From Candidatus Epilinea brevis (GTDB taxonomy: Bacteria; Chloroflexota; Anaerolineae; Epilineales; Epilineaceae): a stretch of 64,000 bases of DNA. The notes below the pieces were generated by a model, which saw only the letters and a list, made by a program, of their open reading frames with translations, did no database searches and was not told the origin of the DNA. A program made the translations under genes and the position numbers. The DNA lies in assembly GCA_016710785.1 (NCBI GenBank), contig JADJUE010000001.1, positions 186,001 through 250,000 of the forward strand, given 5' to 3'. Positions 41,739-49,649 of the stretch are shown here, piece by piece. Numbering within the stretch: position 1 is the stretch's first letter; every line of letters begins with the position of its first letter.

Positions 41739-44589
41739 GCGAGGGCTGCGGCGCGTCCGCCCCCGCCTGAGCCAAGGACCTGGCGGCCGCCAGCAGCAAC
41801 CACTGCGCGGCCGCCAGGTCCACCAGGAAGAAGTGGTTGTCCACCAGGCCGTGCGCCAGGCTGTAGGCCTGCATGCCGATCAGGCCCCACAGCCAGACCC
41901 TGTGATCCTGCATCAGCCGCGGCGCCCTTGCAGCCTGACGCAAGGCCCAGACGCTGCTCCCCAGCAGCAGCAGACCGATCGACAGACCGGGCAGCCCCAG
42001 GCGCGTGGCCCAGTCCAGCAAGAGATTGTGCGCGTGGCTTAGGGACCGCTCCTGCACCACGTCCCGTTGCACGTAGCGGTCGCGGTAGGCGTAGAGGAAG
42101 TTGTCCGGACCGACGCCCGTCCATGGGTGGTCGTTGACCATCGCCACCGCTGACTGCCAGAGTCGCAAGCGGATGTAGGCGGTGGAACCAGGCTCGAGAC
42201 TGAGCGTGCCCCGCAGCCGCTCGCTGGCAGCCATCGGTGACAGGAATAGGGCCAGGGCCACCGTCAGGGCCAGGATCGCCGCCGGCACCCTGCCCGCCAG
42301 TAACTTGCCCGCCCACCCGCGCCCGCCCGCCGCAGCACCGGAATCCGTTCGATCGCGGCGCTGCCACGCCAGGGCGGCCACCAGGCCCAGCGCCGGCAAT
42401 CCCAGCACCCAGCTACCGCGCGAGAACGTGGCCATGAGACCCAGACCCACAAGGCCGACGACCATCCAGGCCAAGATCGACCAGCGGCGGCCGGCGACCA
42501 GCGCCGCCGCGAAGGCGAGGGGAAGCGCCCTCCCCAACCATAAGGCCAGGTTGTTGGGTGAACCGTAGGGTCCCCGGGCCCGGAGCACGCCTTCGGCCGC
42601 CACCCCGGAGGCCAGGCGGGCATCGACGGCGAACCCGGCGGCCGACAGGGCCGACAGCAGCACCCCTGCCAGGGCCATCAAGGACGCCGCCGCCGCGCCG
42701 ACCAACAGACCGAGCAGCACCTGCCGCATCGCCGGCCAACGGTCATCGCCGTAACGGAGCAGGACGAAGAAGAGCGCCGGCTCAAGCATCACCGTCCGCC
42801 ATTCGAACCAGGCGGGTTCGGCCATGCGGGCATGGGCGGCAGCAACCGCCCCCCATCCGACGAAGAGCAGCAACAGGCCCAGGTCGCGGCGCTTGGCTGC
42901 CGATACCGCCAGATCGTGGGCCCGCACGATTCGCGGCCCCAAGACCAACCTGCGCAACGTGACGGCAGCCAAGACCAGGAGCAGCAGTCCCTCGAAAGGC
43001 AGGACCGGCCGGGACCATAGCCGCAGCCGCAAGCTGTCATGCCAAGGCAGGGTGGCCACGGCCAGGGTCAGGATGGCGGTGGGATCCAGCAGCGCGACCA
43101 GCCCCAAGGCCGCCAGGCAGACCAGCCCGATCCATGACGGCAGGTACGCGTTGGCCAGAATCAGGACCAGGACCAAGGCCAGGGCAATGCCTCGCCGGCG
43201 GCCGAGCATCGCCGCCAGCTCCGGGGTCCGGACACCGACCAGACCGGCTGCCCTGGGCCGATAGGGACGCCGGGACCCATTGGGTGGCGCCGCTGAGGTC
43301 CAAACTGGCTGTCCAGTCATGAAGACGACCAGCCCGAGCAGCGCGGTCAGCGCCCCGGGGACCGCCGGCCACCATGGGGCAGGAGGAGACAGCCGTCCAG
43401 CGCCGTCCTTCACAGGGACCGTCGTCACCATCGGCGGCGAGTCCATGGTAAGCCGGGACGCCGCCCAGCCCAAAGCGGTCAAGGCAGTGCCGGCATCATC
43501 GCTCGGCCACAAGCGGTAGCCCTGGCGCCCGTCCTCAGCTGCCGATGGGTCTGGATCGGTGTGGCGCAGAAAGAACGGTCCGGCCCAGGGCCAGGAGTCG
43601 CGGGCCAATTTCCACGCCGCTCGCAGTTCCGCCGCGGCCGCCTCAGGCGGCCAGGCCCCCCAAGGGCTTGGCCGCCCGTCCTCTGATGCTCGCCAGCCGG
43701 TGGCCAGGAGCCAAAGCGGCTTGGCTGCCAGACCATGGCGGACGAGGATTGCACGGTGCAGTTCGGCCCGTCTGAAGTTGAGGCGCTCAGCGGCGGGAGG
43801 ATCGAGGGCCGGTTCCTCCAAGCCCAAGGGCTGAACGCCGATGGCATCTACCGCCGCCAGGGCACCGGAGGCGGCCAACCGGTCAAGGAAGACGAGATCA
43901 GACTGAAAGCAGACCGGGGAGGCCGCCACCCGCACAGGCGCCAGGCCGGCACTGACGATGCGCCAGCCAGGTGCCGCGGCCCGCAGCGCCTGAGATGCCG
44001 CCGTCAACAGCCGGCCATAGTCCTCGGGATCCGGCCCGCCCTCCCGCCAGCCAGGAAGCACATTGGGCTCCCGCCACACCTCAACGGCGGCGACGCGTTC
44101 GGGATAGCGAAAGGCAAGGCGCGTCAGGAACAAGGCCAGATCCTGCGGATCGCTGGGCGGCGCCAGATCAGAGGCGAATGGCGCGCGCGCCGCAGGCTCG
44201 TCGCAGAGCCACCAGGCGGCGGGCGGCGGCGGATCATGGCGCGCCCAGGCCGGTGCGCCATGCACGCTGAGCAGCACTTGCAGTCGGCCAGAGTCTGCGG
44301 CGGCCAGGGTGTCGTCCAACGCCGACCAATCGATCTGCCCGCGGCGCGTTTCCAGCGTCGCCCAACGCAGCGGCAGTCTCAGCCACCTGATGCCCAGCTG
44401 AGACGCGCGGTCGATGGCCGCACGCCGCCGGGCCGGAGAAAGGCCCAGCAGGTCAAGCTCGATGCCCAGTGCGCGGTCGGTCGGTAGAACCTTGGGATGG
44501 GGCGGCTCGACCCCCATGCACGCGACCAGGAAGAGGGAGAGAATGCCAGCCAACGACCAGCCCAGCACAGCTGGGCTGCTGAGCCTCAT
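41719..44589 (-). CDS. Glycosidase-like domain fused to an O-antigen ligase (Wzy/WaaL-type) membrane protein
   Basis: The 956-aa protein begins with a lipoprotein-like signal ending LFLVAC (Cys24). Residues about 35-380 resemble a TIM-barrel glycoside hydrolase (IRWLRLPLRWATLE, VEVWREPNVLPGW with the Asn-Pro/acid region, IGVQPL, PLWLLATGWR). Residues about 410-940 have 10-12 hydrophobic helices and the O-antigen-ligase segment (GPYGSPNNLALWL, FSRGSWV, NDHPWTGVGPDNFLYAY, SHAHNLLLDWATRLGLPG). The fusion could trim and transfer surface glycans. I chose the ATG at 44589 because the signal peptide starts there; the open frame continues 16 codons upstream. Confidence 0.75.
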   Translation of the reverse strand: MRLSSPAVLGWSLAGILSLFLVACMGVEPPHPKVLPTDRALGIELDLLGLSPARRRAAIDRASQLGIRWLRLPLRWATLETRRGQIDWSALDDTLAAADSGRLQVLLSVHGAPAWARHDPPPPAAWWLCDEPAARAPFASDLAPPSDPQDLALFLTRLAFRYPERVAAVEVWREPNVLPGWREGGPDPEDYGRLLTAASQALRAAAPGWRIVSAGLAPVRVAASPVCFQSDLVFLDRLAASGALAAVDAIGVQPLGLEEPALDPPAAERLNFRRAELHRAILVRHGLAAKPLWLLATGWRASEDGRPSPWGAWPPEAAAAELRAAWKLARDSWPWAGPFFLRHTDPDPSAAEDGRQGYRLWPSDDAGTALTALGWAASRLTMDSPPMVTTVPVKDGAGRLSPPAPWWPAVPGALTALLGLVVFMTGQPVWTSAAPPNGSRRPYRPRAAGLVGVRTPELAAMLGRRRGIALALVLVLILANAYLPSWIGLVCLAALGLVALLDPTAILTLAVATLPWHDSLRLRLWSRPVLPFEGLLLLVLAAVTLRRLVLGPRIVRAHDLAVSAAKRRDLGLLLLFVGWGAVAAAHARMAEPAWFEWRTVMLEPALFFVLLRYGDDRWPAMRQVLLGLLVGAAAASLMALAGVLLSALSAAGFAVDARLASGVAAEGVLRARGPYGSPNNLALWLGRALPLAFAAALVAGRRWSILAWMVVGLVGLGLMATFSRGSWVLGLPALGLVAALAWQRRDRTDSGAAAGGRGWAGKLLAGRVPAAILALTVALALFLSPMAASERLRGTLSLEPGSTAYIRLRLWQSAVAMVNDHPWTGVGPDNFLYAYRDRYVQRDVVQERSLSHAHNLLLDWATRLGLPGLSIGLLLLGSSVWALRQAARAPRLMQDHRVWLWGLIGMQAYSLAHGLVDNHFFLVDLAAAQWLLLAAARSLAQAGADAPQPSLTDKRT

Positions 44590-44667
44590 CGATCCGCCCT
44601 TGGGCAGGTTCCCAATCAAGCCCAAGGCTCGCGGCACGGCGCGGTCCCTCTGGCGTCGACGCAGCCG

Positions 44668-45378
44668 TTACTCAGCGGCGTCGGCCTCCTCCTGGATCAC
44701 TTTCTTCAGCTGCTCACCGTCAGCGCCCTCGACCTTGCGCTCGCCGATGATGAAGGTCGGCGTGCTGTTGACGCCCTTGGCGGCCAGCAGCTTGTCGTCG
44801 GCATCCAAGCGGTCTTGAATAGCCGGATCTTTGAGACAAGCGCTGAAGCTGGCCATATCCACACCGACCCGGCCCGCGATATCCTGCAGGCGCTCTTCAG
44901 AAAAACCACCCTCGTTACGCAGCTTGGCCTGATTGACGAAGAGCCAGTCGTGCATCGGCCAGAACTTTCCCTGCTCCCCCGCGCAAAAGCCGGCCTTGGC
45001 GGCCGATTCTGACTCGGCACCACCGAAGGCGGCGTTGACCCAGACGATCTTGGCCTTGCCGGTGGCAACGAAGGCCTCCTTGACGGCCTTGCTCTGCTCG
45101 AGGGTGTACTGCTGGCAATGCGGGCATTGGAAGTCAGCGAACTCATAGACCGTGACCGGGGCCTTCGGATCGCCCAGCACGGCGCGGCCGTCGGCATCGA
45201 CGCTCGTGGGTATCTCCTGGCCGTCTGTCGCCATGACCGAGCTGAAGTCCGGCTCCTTGAGAGCATTAGGCGACGCCAACAGGTAGATCAGGAACCCCAC
45301 CGCAAAGATGGCCAGAATGGCGGCCATGCCGATGATCTCCCAGGACAGTTGCTTCTTGCCGGCTTCACGACGGGACAC
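44668..45378 (-). CDS. DsbA-family thiol-disulfide oxidoreductase, membrane-anchored
   Basis: The 236-aa protein has one N-terminal transmembrane anchor (about residues 13-35) and an extracytoplasmic thioredoxin-fold domain with the redox motif Cys85-Pro-His-Cys88 (FADFQCPHCQQY). The typical DsbA helical insertion follows, with the cis-Pro segment GVNSTPTFIIG at about 200. Two further Cys (AGFCAGEQG, SACLKDP) occur in the insertion. It probably introduces or repairs disulfides in exported proteins, which suits the many Cys-bracketed VWA proteins next door. The GTG at 45378 is preceded by TAGGAG, and a TATACT hexamer lies on the same strand at 45429-45434. Confidence 0.88.
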   Translation of the reverse strand: MSRREAGKKQLSWEIIGMAAILAIFAVGFLIYLLASPNALKEPDFSSVMATDGQEIPTSVDADGRAVLGDPKAPVTVYEFADFQCPHCQQYTLEQSKAVKEAFVATGKAKIVWVNAAFGGAESESAAKAGFCAGEQGKFWPMHDWLFVNQAKLRNEGGFSEERLQDIAGRVGVDMASFSACLKDPAIQDRLDADDKLLAAKGVNSTPTFIIGERKVEGADGEQLKKVIQEEADAAE

Positions 45379-45428
45379 GGATCACGCTCCTACATCTAGG
45401 TTTTTCAGACTGCGGCACGAGATTTCGG

Positions 45429-45434
45429 AGTATA
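45429..45434 (-). promoter_or_regulatory. -10 element of the DsbA-like gene
   Basis: TATACT on the minus strand, with TTGGCC 18 bp upstream (45453-45458) as a plausible -35. It gives a leader of about 45 nt. It is back to back with the ncRNA/tRNA promoter at 45505-45533. Confidence 0.5.
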
Positions 45435-45504
45435 GACGGGGTAGGATCCAGGGGCCAATCACCGGGCGCCGCGGCGGCTCGCCGGCAGCGCCCGGCGTCC
45501 GGTG

Positions 45505-45533
45505 TTGACAGCCCCGGTGGCCCTGTGTATACT
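45505..45533 (+). promoter_or_regulatory. Consensus promoter of the RNA-gene array
   Basis: TTGACA (45505-45510), exactly 17 bp, TATACT (45528-45533). It is the best sigma-70-type match in the window and points into the structured RNA and tRNA array, with transcription expected from about 45540. Confidence 0.85.
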
Positions 45534-45539
45534 CTCAGT

Positions 45540-45837
45540 CCTTGTGTGTCCGGAGCGGTCATCTCCTCTAGAAGGTGATGGCTCAGATACACGGGTTCAC
45601 ACTAGAGGACTTCCATAGATGCTTCGCTTCGTTCTGCTGCCTGCAAGTGGTTCGCGTTTGATGATTCGTCATCAGCGCCGCCCTGTGGCGGTGCACCGGA
45701 GTCGGGAGCGCTGAGTCGCCGAGCCAAGGATCTGGAGATCCGTTCTCCAACCGGGACTTCGGCGGCGTGGCTTCAACCACGCCGTTCGTCTTGCCAGGCT
45801 TCGATATCAGCCTAAAGGCATCTGGGAGGCTTTGCCC
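45540..45837 (+). ncRNA. Structured leader or unassigned ncRNA upstream of the tRNA array
   Basis: This 298-nt stretch lies between the strong promoter and tRNA-Arg(GCG) and has no protein-like frame. It is rich in local stems: TCCTCTAG/CTAGAGGA (45564-45571 with 45602-45609); an alternative CATC-T-CCT/AGG-T-GATG hairpin over the same left arm; TGATGA-TTCG-TCATCA; GCGCCGCC-CTGT-GGCGGTGC; GGATC-TGGA-GATCC; and GGCGTGG-CTTCAA-CCACGCC. It lacks the conserved boxes of RNase P, tmRNA and the SRP RNA. A 6S-like RNA or a processed tRNA leader remain possible. Confidence 0.45.
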
Positions 45838-45911
45838 GTCCCCGTAGCTCAGTGGATTAGAGCGTCTGGTTGCGGTCCAGAAGGCCGGAGGTTCGAGTCC
45901 TCCCGGGGATA
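45838..45911 (+). tRNA. tRNA-Arg (anticodon GCG)
   Basis: Acceptor GTCCCCG/CGGGGAT, D-stem GCTC/GAGC, anticodon stem TCTGG/CCAGA with loop TTGCGGT, so anticodon GCG rather than the usual bacterial ACG (read as ICG). T-arm GGAGG/CCTCC. It is the first tRNA of the array. Confidence 0.93.
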
Positions 45912-45990
45912 CTGCCACCCTCGGGCTCCGTCCGAGTCGTTTCGTGGCAACACATGTACCTTAGCATCATGAAGATTTCGTGCCAGACTA

Positions 45991-46074
<84 letters not shown>

Positions 46075-46158
46075 TTGTCGGTCATCGTCGACAGGTGGAT
46101 CCTGAAGGCCCTGCTTGGGTCGGATGGGGTCCATAGGACTTCACAGCCCTCCAGTCGA

Positions 46159-46243
<85 letters not shown>

Positions 46244-46351
46244 CTGATATGGATCCGCTGGGTATTGGATTCATGACGAGGGCAGGGTTCGCGACCAGGT
46301 GTCGGCTCATGGATCCATGCCTGTGACGATGATGACCGCACGAGTACTTTA

Positions 46352-46809
46352 CCAACGACGCAGTGGGTGGATCCGTCGCTGGGGCGGGCTGACTTCGGTC
46401 GGCGCCGCTTCAGAGGAACTTCCCGACTGCCATATACATGTGGGCCCCGCGAAACAGCAAGCGGGGGCATCGGTCCGCAAGGCCCGATGACAACAGCCGC
46501 AACAGAGAGCAGACCTGTCATCGGCGAGGGGCTTGTCCCCCGTTGGCGGCAAGGGTGAAAGCTCGCCGGAAAGGCGAGGGTGCCGTCCGGCAACGGCGGC
46601 ACGCAGGTGAGGCGACCACGGCAGCAAGGCGGGTGGGCCGGATAGGCCCGGGCAACCGGGTCGGTTCGGTCCCGTCGCAGCAGTGGCGTCGGCGCTCAAG
46701 CGCCCGGCAGCCACGGCCAGGTCGGCGGCCGCCCTTCGGGGCGAAGGTCGACTTGAGACAGATGACGGACTCGACAGAATCGGGAGTATGAAACCCACTG
46801 CGTCGTTGG
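46352..46809 (+). ncRNA. rnpB: RNase P RNA (type A-like)
   Basis: This is the catalytic RNA that matures tRNA 5' ends. The ends pair in a perfect 17-bp P1 helix (46352-46368 with 46793-46809). The conserved elements occur in the right order: GAGGAACTTCC near 46413 (5' strand of P4), CAACAGAGAGCAGACC near 46500, GGCAAGGGTGAAAG near 46543, and CAGATGACGGA...CGACAGAAT near 46760-46780 (3' strand of P4). The length of about 458 nt is slightly above the usual size. It lies inside the tRNA array between tRNA-Leu(GAG) and tRNA-Arg(CCG) on the same strand. No promoter sits at a suitable distance, so it is probably cut from a common precursor. Confidence 0.92.
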
Positions 46810-46819
46810 TGGCGTGCAA

Positions 46820-46891
46820 GCCCCCGTAGCTCAGAGGATAGAGCACCGGCCTCCGGAGCCGGTGGCGCAGGTTCGAGTCCTGCCGGGGGTA
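46820..46891 (+). tRNA. tRNA-Arg (anticodon CCG)
   Basis: Acceptor GCCCCCG/CGGGGGT, anticodon stem CCGGC/GCCGG with loop CTCCGGA, T-arm GCAGG/CCTGC. It begins 10 nt after the end of the RNase P RNA. Confidence 0.94.
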
Positions 46892-46976
46892 CTGCGGCGG
46901 GGTTTCTCCCGACAGGGTTCTCGCGGAGGGGTCCACGCGTGTTCGGTTTGCCGGAGTCGGCCTTGGGGCAACTTCT

Positions 46977-47049
46977 GGCGGCGTAGCTCAGTGGTTAGAG
47001 CGATCGGCTCATAATCGATAGGTCGGTGGTTCGACCCCACCCGCCGCCA
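46977..47049 (+). tRNA. tRNA-Met, elongator (anticodon CAT)
   Basis: Acceptor GGCGGCG/CGCCGCC fully paired, anticodon stem ATCGG/TCGAT with loop CTCATAA, T-arm GGTGG/CCACC. A paired 1-72 position and the absence of three G-C pairs below the loop mark it as elongator. Confidence 0.9.
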
Positions 47050-47076
47050 CTGGACAAATGACTCAAACACATTCGA

Positions 47077-47148
47077 TGCGGGGTGGAGCAGAGGCAGCTC
47101 GTCGGGCTCATAACCCGAAGGTCACAGGTTCGAATCCTGTCCCCGCTA
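47077..47148 (+). tRNA. tRNA-fMet, initiator (anticodon CAT)
   Basis: The 1-72 position is an unpaired T-T, the next six acceptor pairs are GCGGGG/CCCCGC, and the anticodon stem ends in the three G-C pairs GGG-CTCATAA-CCC. These are initiator hallmarks. Confidence 0.94.
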
Positions 47149-47178
47149 CTGGATCGGCCACTGCAGGCCGATCAGTGA

Positions 47179-47251
47179 GGCCCCATCGTCTAGCGGCCAA
47201 GGATATCGCCCTCTCAAGGCGGAGACACGGGTTCGAATCCCGTTGGGGCTA
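47179..47251 (+). tRNA. tRNA-Glu (anticodon CTC)
   Basis: Acceptor GGCCCCA/TGGGGCT, anticodon stem TCGCC/GGCGG with loop CTCTCAA, T-arm ACGGG/CCCGT. Confidence 0.94.
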
Positions 47252-47257
47252 CCTCAC

Positions 47258-47328
47258 TGGGGGATCGTCTAACGGTAGGACAGCTGACTCTGGATCAGTA
47301 GGTCGGGGTTCGAATCCCTGTCCCCCAG
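47258..47328 (+). tRNA. tRNA-Gln (anticodon CTG)
   Basis: Acceptor TGGGGGA/TCCCCCA, anticodon stem GCTGA/TCAGT with loop CTCTGGA, T-arm CGGGG/CCCTG. Only 6 nt separate it from tRNA-Glu. Confidence 0.94.
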
Positions 47329-47360
47329 CCTGTTGCAATCTGCGCCTTGCCCGTATTCTT

Positions 47361-47448
47361 GGGGAGGTTACCATAGCCTGGTAATGGGGCGGCCTGCTAA
47401 GCCGTTGCGGGCGCAAGCCCGTCGGGGGTTCGAATCCCCCCCTCTCCG
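47361..47448 (+). tRNA. tRNA-Ser (anticodon GCT)
   Basis: Class II tRNA with long variable arm. Acceptor GGGGAGG/CCTCTCC, anticodon stem GCGGC/GCCGT with loop CTGCTAA, T-arm GGGGG/CCCCC. Confidence 0.92.
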
Positions 47449-47453
47449 CCTAC

Positions 47454-47524
47454 GGCGACGTCGCCAAGTGGCAAGGCAAGGGTCTGCAAAACCCTCATCG
47501 CCGGTTCGATTCCGGCCGTCGCCT
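47454..47524 (+). tRNA. tRNA-Cys (anticodon GCA)
   Basis: Acceptor GGCGACG/CGTCGCC, anticodon stem AGGGT/ACCCT with loop CTGCAAA, T-arm GCCGG/CCGGC. Five nt after tRNA-Ser. Confidence 0.94.
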
Positions 47525-47550
47525 CTTCGCCGCCTTGGGTTTGGCCTCCT

Positions 47551-47624
47551 GCCGAGGTAGCTCAGCCCGGTAGAGCACTTGACTGAAAATCAAGGTGTCC
47601 CCAGTTCAAATCTGGGCCTCGGCA
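47551..47624 (+). tRNA. tRNA-Phe (anticodon GAA)
   Basis: Acceptor GCCGAGG/CCTCGGC, anticodon stem CTTGA/TCAAG with loop CTGAAAA, T-arm CCCAG/CTGGG. Confidence 0.95.
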
Positions 47625-47651
47625 CTCCGGTGGCGCCGCCACCATCGTCGA

Positions 47652-47723
47652 TCCGGCGTAGCTCAACGGCAGAGCATGCGGCTGTTAACCGCAGGGTTAC
47701 TGGTTCGAATCCAGTCGCCGGAG
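47652..47723 (+). tRNA. tRNA-Asn (anticodon GTT)
   Basis: Acceptor TCCGGCG/CGCCGGA, anticodon stem TGCGG/CCGCA with loop CTGTTAA, T-arm ACTGG/CCAGT. Confidence 0.95.
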
Positions 47724-47752
47724 CCTGTGCACCACGCGCAACATGCCACTTC

Positions 47753-47826
47753 GGGCGAATAGCTCAGTTGGTTAGAGCACTCCTCTGATAAGGGAGAGGT
47801 CCCTGGTTCGAGTCCAGGTTCGCCCA
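47753..47826 (+). tRNA. tRNA-Ile (anticodon GAT)
   Basis: Acceptor GGGCGAA/TTCGCCC, anticodon stem CTCCT/GGGAG with loop CTGATAA, T-arm CCTGG/CCAGG. Confidence 0.95.
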
Positions 47827-47852
47827 CTGCACGGTGACCACGTGCAACCCGC

Positions 47853-47925
47853 GGAGATCATAGCTCAGGGGCAGAGCGTCTGATTGTGGATCAGAAGGTC
47901 GTGGGTTCGATACCCACTGGTCTCC
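47853..47925 (+). tRNA. tRNA-His (anticodon GTG)
   Basis: Acceptor GAGATCA/TGGTCTC with an encoded G at -1 facing C73, as expected for tRNA-His. Anticodon stem TCTGA/TCAGA with loop TTGTGGA, T-arm GTGGG/CCCAC. A perfect 16-bp palindrome follows at 47935-47950. Confidence 0.95.
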
Positions 47926-47934
47926 CTATCCTGG

Positions 47935-47950
47935 ACCGCGACGTCGCGGT
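47935..47950. repeat. Perfect 16-bp palindrome between tRNA-His and tRNA-Ala
   Basis: ACCGCGACGTCGCGGT is fully self-complementary. It is the only long perfect palindrome among the array spacers; it could act in processing or by cruciform formation. Confidence 0.6.
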
Positions 47951-47983
47951 GTCGAACCTAGCACCTTTCAAAACGTCATACCT

Positions 47984-48057
<74 letters not shown>

Positions 48058-48120
48058 AGGACCGGCGTCAGGCCGCCACCCCCATGGACGGCGCGAGGCT
48101 CCGGGCCGACCATTGGTCAA

Positions 48121-48195
48121 GCGGGCGTAGCTCAGTGGTAGAGCATCTGCTTCCCAAGCAGAGGGTCGTGAGTTCGAGTCTCATCGCCCGCTCCA
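48121..48195 (+). tRNA. tRNA-Gly (anticodon CCC)
   Basis: Acceptor GCGGGCG/CGCCCGC, anticodon stem TCTGC/GCAGA with loop TTCCCAA, T-arm GTGAG/CTCAT. It is the only tRNA here whose 3' CCA is present in the DNA (48193-48195). Confidence 0.94.
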
Positions 48196-48246
48196 CGGTC
48201 CAGTCGGACATCGCTGGCGGGTCGACACCGCCGGTGGCTCATACAT

Positions 48247-48323
<77 letters not shown>

Positions 48324-48416
48324 TGAAGCTGGAAGGGCGGTTCTGCCGTCCGTTCGGCCCATCTGCCGTAGTCCCGTCTCAGGGCGGGATTCTATAACGA
48401 CATCAACCCGGTTCCA

Positions 48417-48490
<74 letters not shown>

Positions 48491-48552
48491 TGACCTGAGG
48501 GTTGGCAGCGTGGAGGTGACGGTCCACCACTCGCTTGCCCTTCGGTGTTCAT

Positions 48553-48627
48553 CGGGGAGTAGCGCAGCCCGGTTAGCGCGCCTCGTTCGGGACGAGGAGG
48601 TCGGAGGTTCGAATCCTCTCTCCCCGA
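48553..48627 (+). tRNA. tRNA-Pro (anticodon CGG)
   Basis: Acceptor CGGGGAG/CTCCCCG, anticodon stem CCTCG/CGAGG with loop TTCGGGA, T-arm GGAGG/CCTCT. With TGG at 39949 and GGG at 48247 it completes the proline set. Confidence 0.94.
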
Positions 48628-48663
48628 CTTGGATCGGTCGCCAATGGCGTCAGATCCGCAGGT

Positions 48664-48735
48664 GCCCACGTAGCTCAGGGGTAGAGCGCGTTCTTGGTAA
48701 GAACGAGGTCGGCGGTTCAAATCCGCCCGTGGGCT
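48664..48735 (+). tRNA. tRNA-Thr (anticodon GGT)
   Basis: Acceptor GCCCACG/CGTGGGC, anticodon stem CGTTC/GAACG with loop TTGGTAA, T-arm GGCGG/CCGCC. Confidence 0.95.
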
Positions 48736-48804
48736 TGGTCGATCGTCCGGCAGGCTTTCGCGAAGGCGAAGTCGTGACGTGATGGCCGATACAAAGCGAG
48801 ACAG

Positions 48805-48888
48805 GCCGAGGTGGCGGAACCGGCAGACGCGCGCGACTCAAACTCGCGTGGGCTAACACCCGTGTGGGTTCAAATCCCACCCTCGGCA
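48805..48888 (+). tRNA. tRNA-Leu (anticodon CAA)
   Basis: Class II tRNA. Acceptor GCCGAGG/CCTCGGC, anticodon stem CGCGA/TCGCG with loop CTCAAAC, T-arm GTGGG/CCCAC. It is the last tRNA of the array and is followed by a terminator. Confidence 0.94.
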
Positions 48889-48906
48889 TCCATTACGGTC
48901 ATCTGG

Positions 48907-48941
48907 ACGGCGCGCCCCCCTTACGGTGGGCGCGCCGTTTT
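48907..48941 (+). terminator. Rho-independent terminator of the tRNA array
   Basis: An 11-bp stem, ACGGCGCGCCC (48907-48917) with GGGCGCGCCGT (48928-48938), 10-nt loop, then a short T-run. It lies 18 bp after tRNA-Leu(CAA). Confidence 0.88.
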
Positions 48942-49115
48942 CGTTGCCCTGGCGGCGGCCGGCGCCCCCCCACCCAGCCGTCCGAAATCCGCGCTTCACT
49001 CACGAAGCGATCGTTGACAAACCTTAATGGTCAGACCTGCAGGGCTGACGACACCGGACTATACTTTCACGGTCGGCGCCCCAAGAGCGGGCGCGAGCGT
49101 GCTGAGGGTCTAGGC

Positions 49116-49619
49116 ATGGCCGTTCTGGTCCTCAATGCCTCTTATGAGCCGCTGAACGTGGTTACCGTTCAACGGGCGATCATCCTGCTTCTCAAGGACA
49201 AGGCCCAGTTGGTGGAAGCGGCGGAGGCTCTGTGGCGCTCGGAACATCAAAGCGTTCCCGTACCGTTGGTCATTCGGCTGCTGGCCTATGTCCGGCTACC
49301 GCACCGATGGCAGTTGCCTGTCTCCCGACGCGGCGTCCTGGCTCGAGATCAGTACACCTGTCAGTATTGCGGTGCCATGCCCGGACGGCAGTCGCTGACC
49401 ATCGACCACCTTGTGCCCCGCAGTCGAGGCGGGGGACGGACCTGGCTCAACCTGGTGGCGGCCTGCGCGCCGTGCAACCGGCGCAAGGGCGGGAGGCTAC
49501 CGGCGGAAGCCGGCCTGCGACTGCTGAGGGAGCCCTTCGTGCCGCGTATCCTGGCGCTTGCCTTGGTGGAACCAGGACCGCAACAGGACCGCTGGGCCAA
49601 GTACCTGGCCGGTTCCTGA
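49116..49619 (+). CDS. HNH endonuclease-domain protein
   Basis: This 167-aa protein starts MAVLVLNASYEPLNVV, the N-terminus of a common bacterial HNH family. Its C-terminal half has the zinc-binding and catalytic HNH core: CQYCG (about residues 85-89), TIDHLVPRSRGG (the catalytic His in DH), and N...CAPCNRRKGG. Such stand-alone proteins are widespread; a role in DNA processing or repair is likely but unproven. The ATG at 49116 is preceded by GAGG. A TATACT hexamer at 49060-49065 may be its -10. Its location directly after a tRNA array invites comparison with mobile elements, but no integrase or att repeat is visible. Confidence 0.88.
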   Translation: MAVLVLNASYEPLNVVTVQRAIILLLKDKAQLVEAAEALWRSEHQSVPVPLVIRLLAYVRLPHRWQLPVSRRGVLARDQYTCQYCGAMPGRQSLTIDHLVPRSRGGGRTWLNLVAACAPCNRRKGGRLPAEAGLRLLREPFVPRILALALVEPGPQQDRWAKYLAGS

Positions 49620-49649
49620 CCGCCAACCAAGACAGGAATTCCCTTCCCG

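Noticed and set aside
45540..45837. tmRNA, SRP RNA or RNase P identity for the leader RNA
   Set aside because: The tmRNA tRNA-like ends, the SRP GGAAG-loop motif and the RNase P P4 boxes were all sought by eye and are absent here; RNase P is at 46352-46809.
49116..49619. HNH gene as part of an integrated mobile element at the tRNA array
   Set aside because: No integrase, no duplicated tRNA 3' end and no composition shift were seen; stand-alone HNH proteins of this family are common chromosomal genes.
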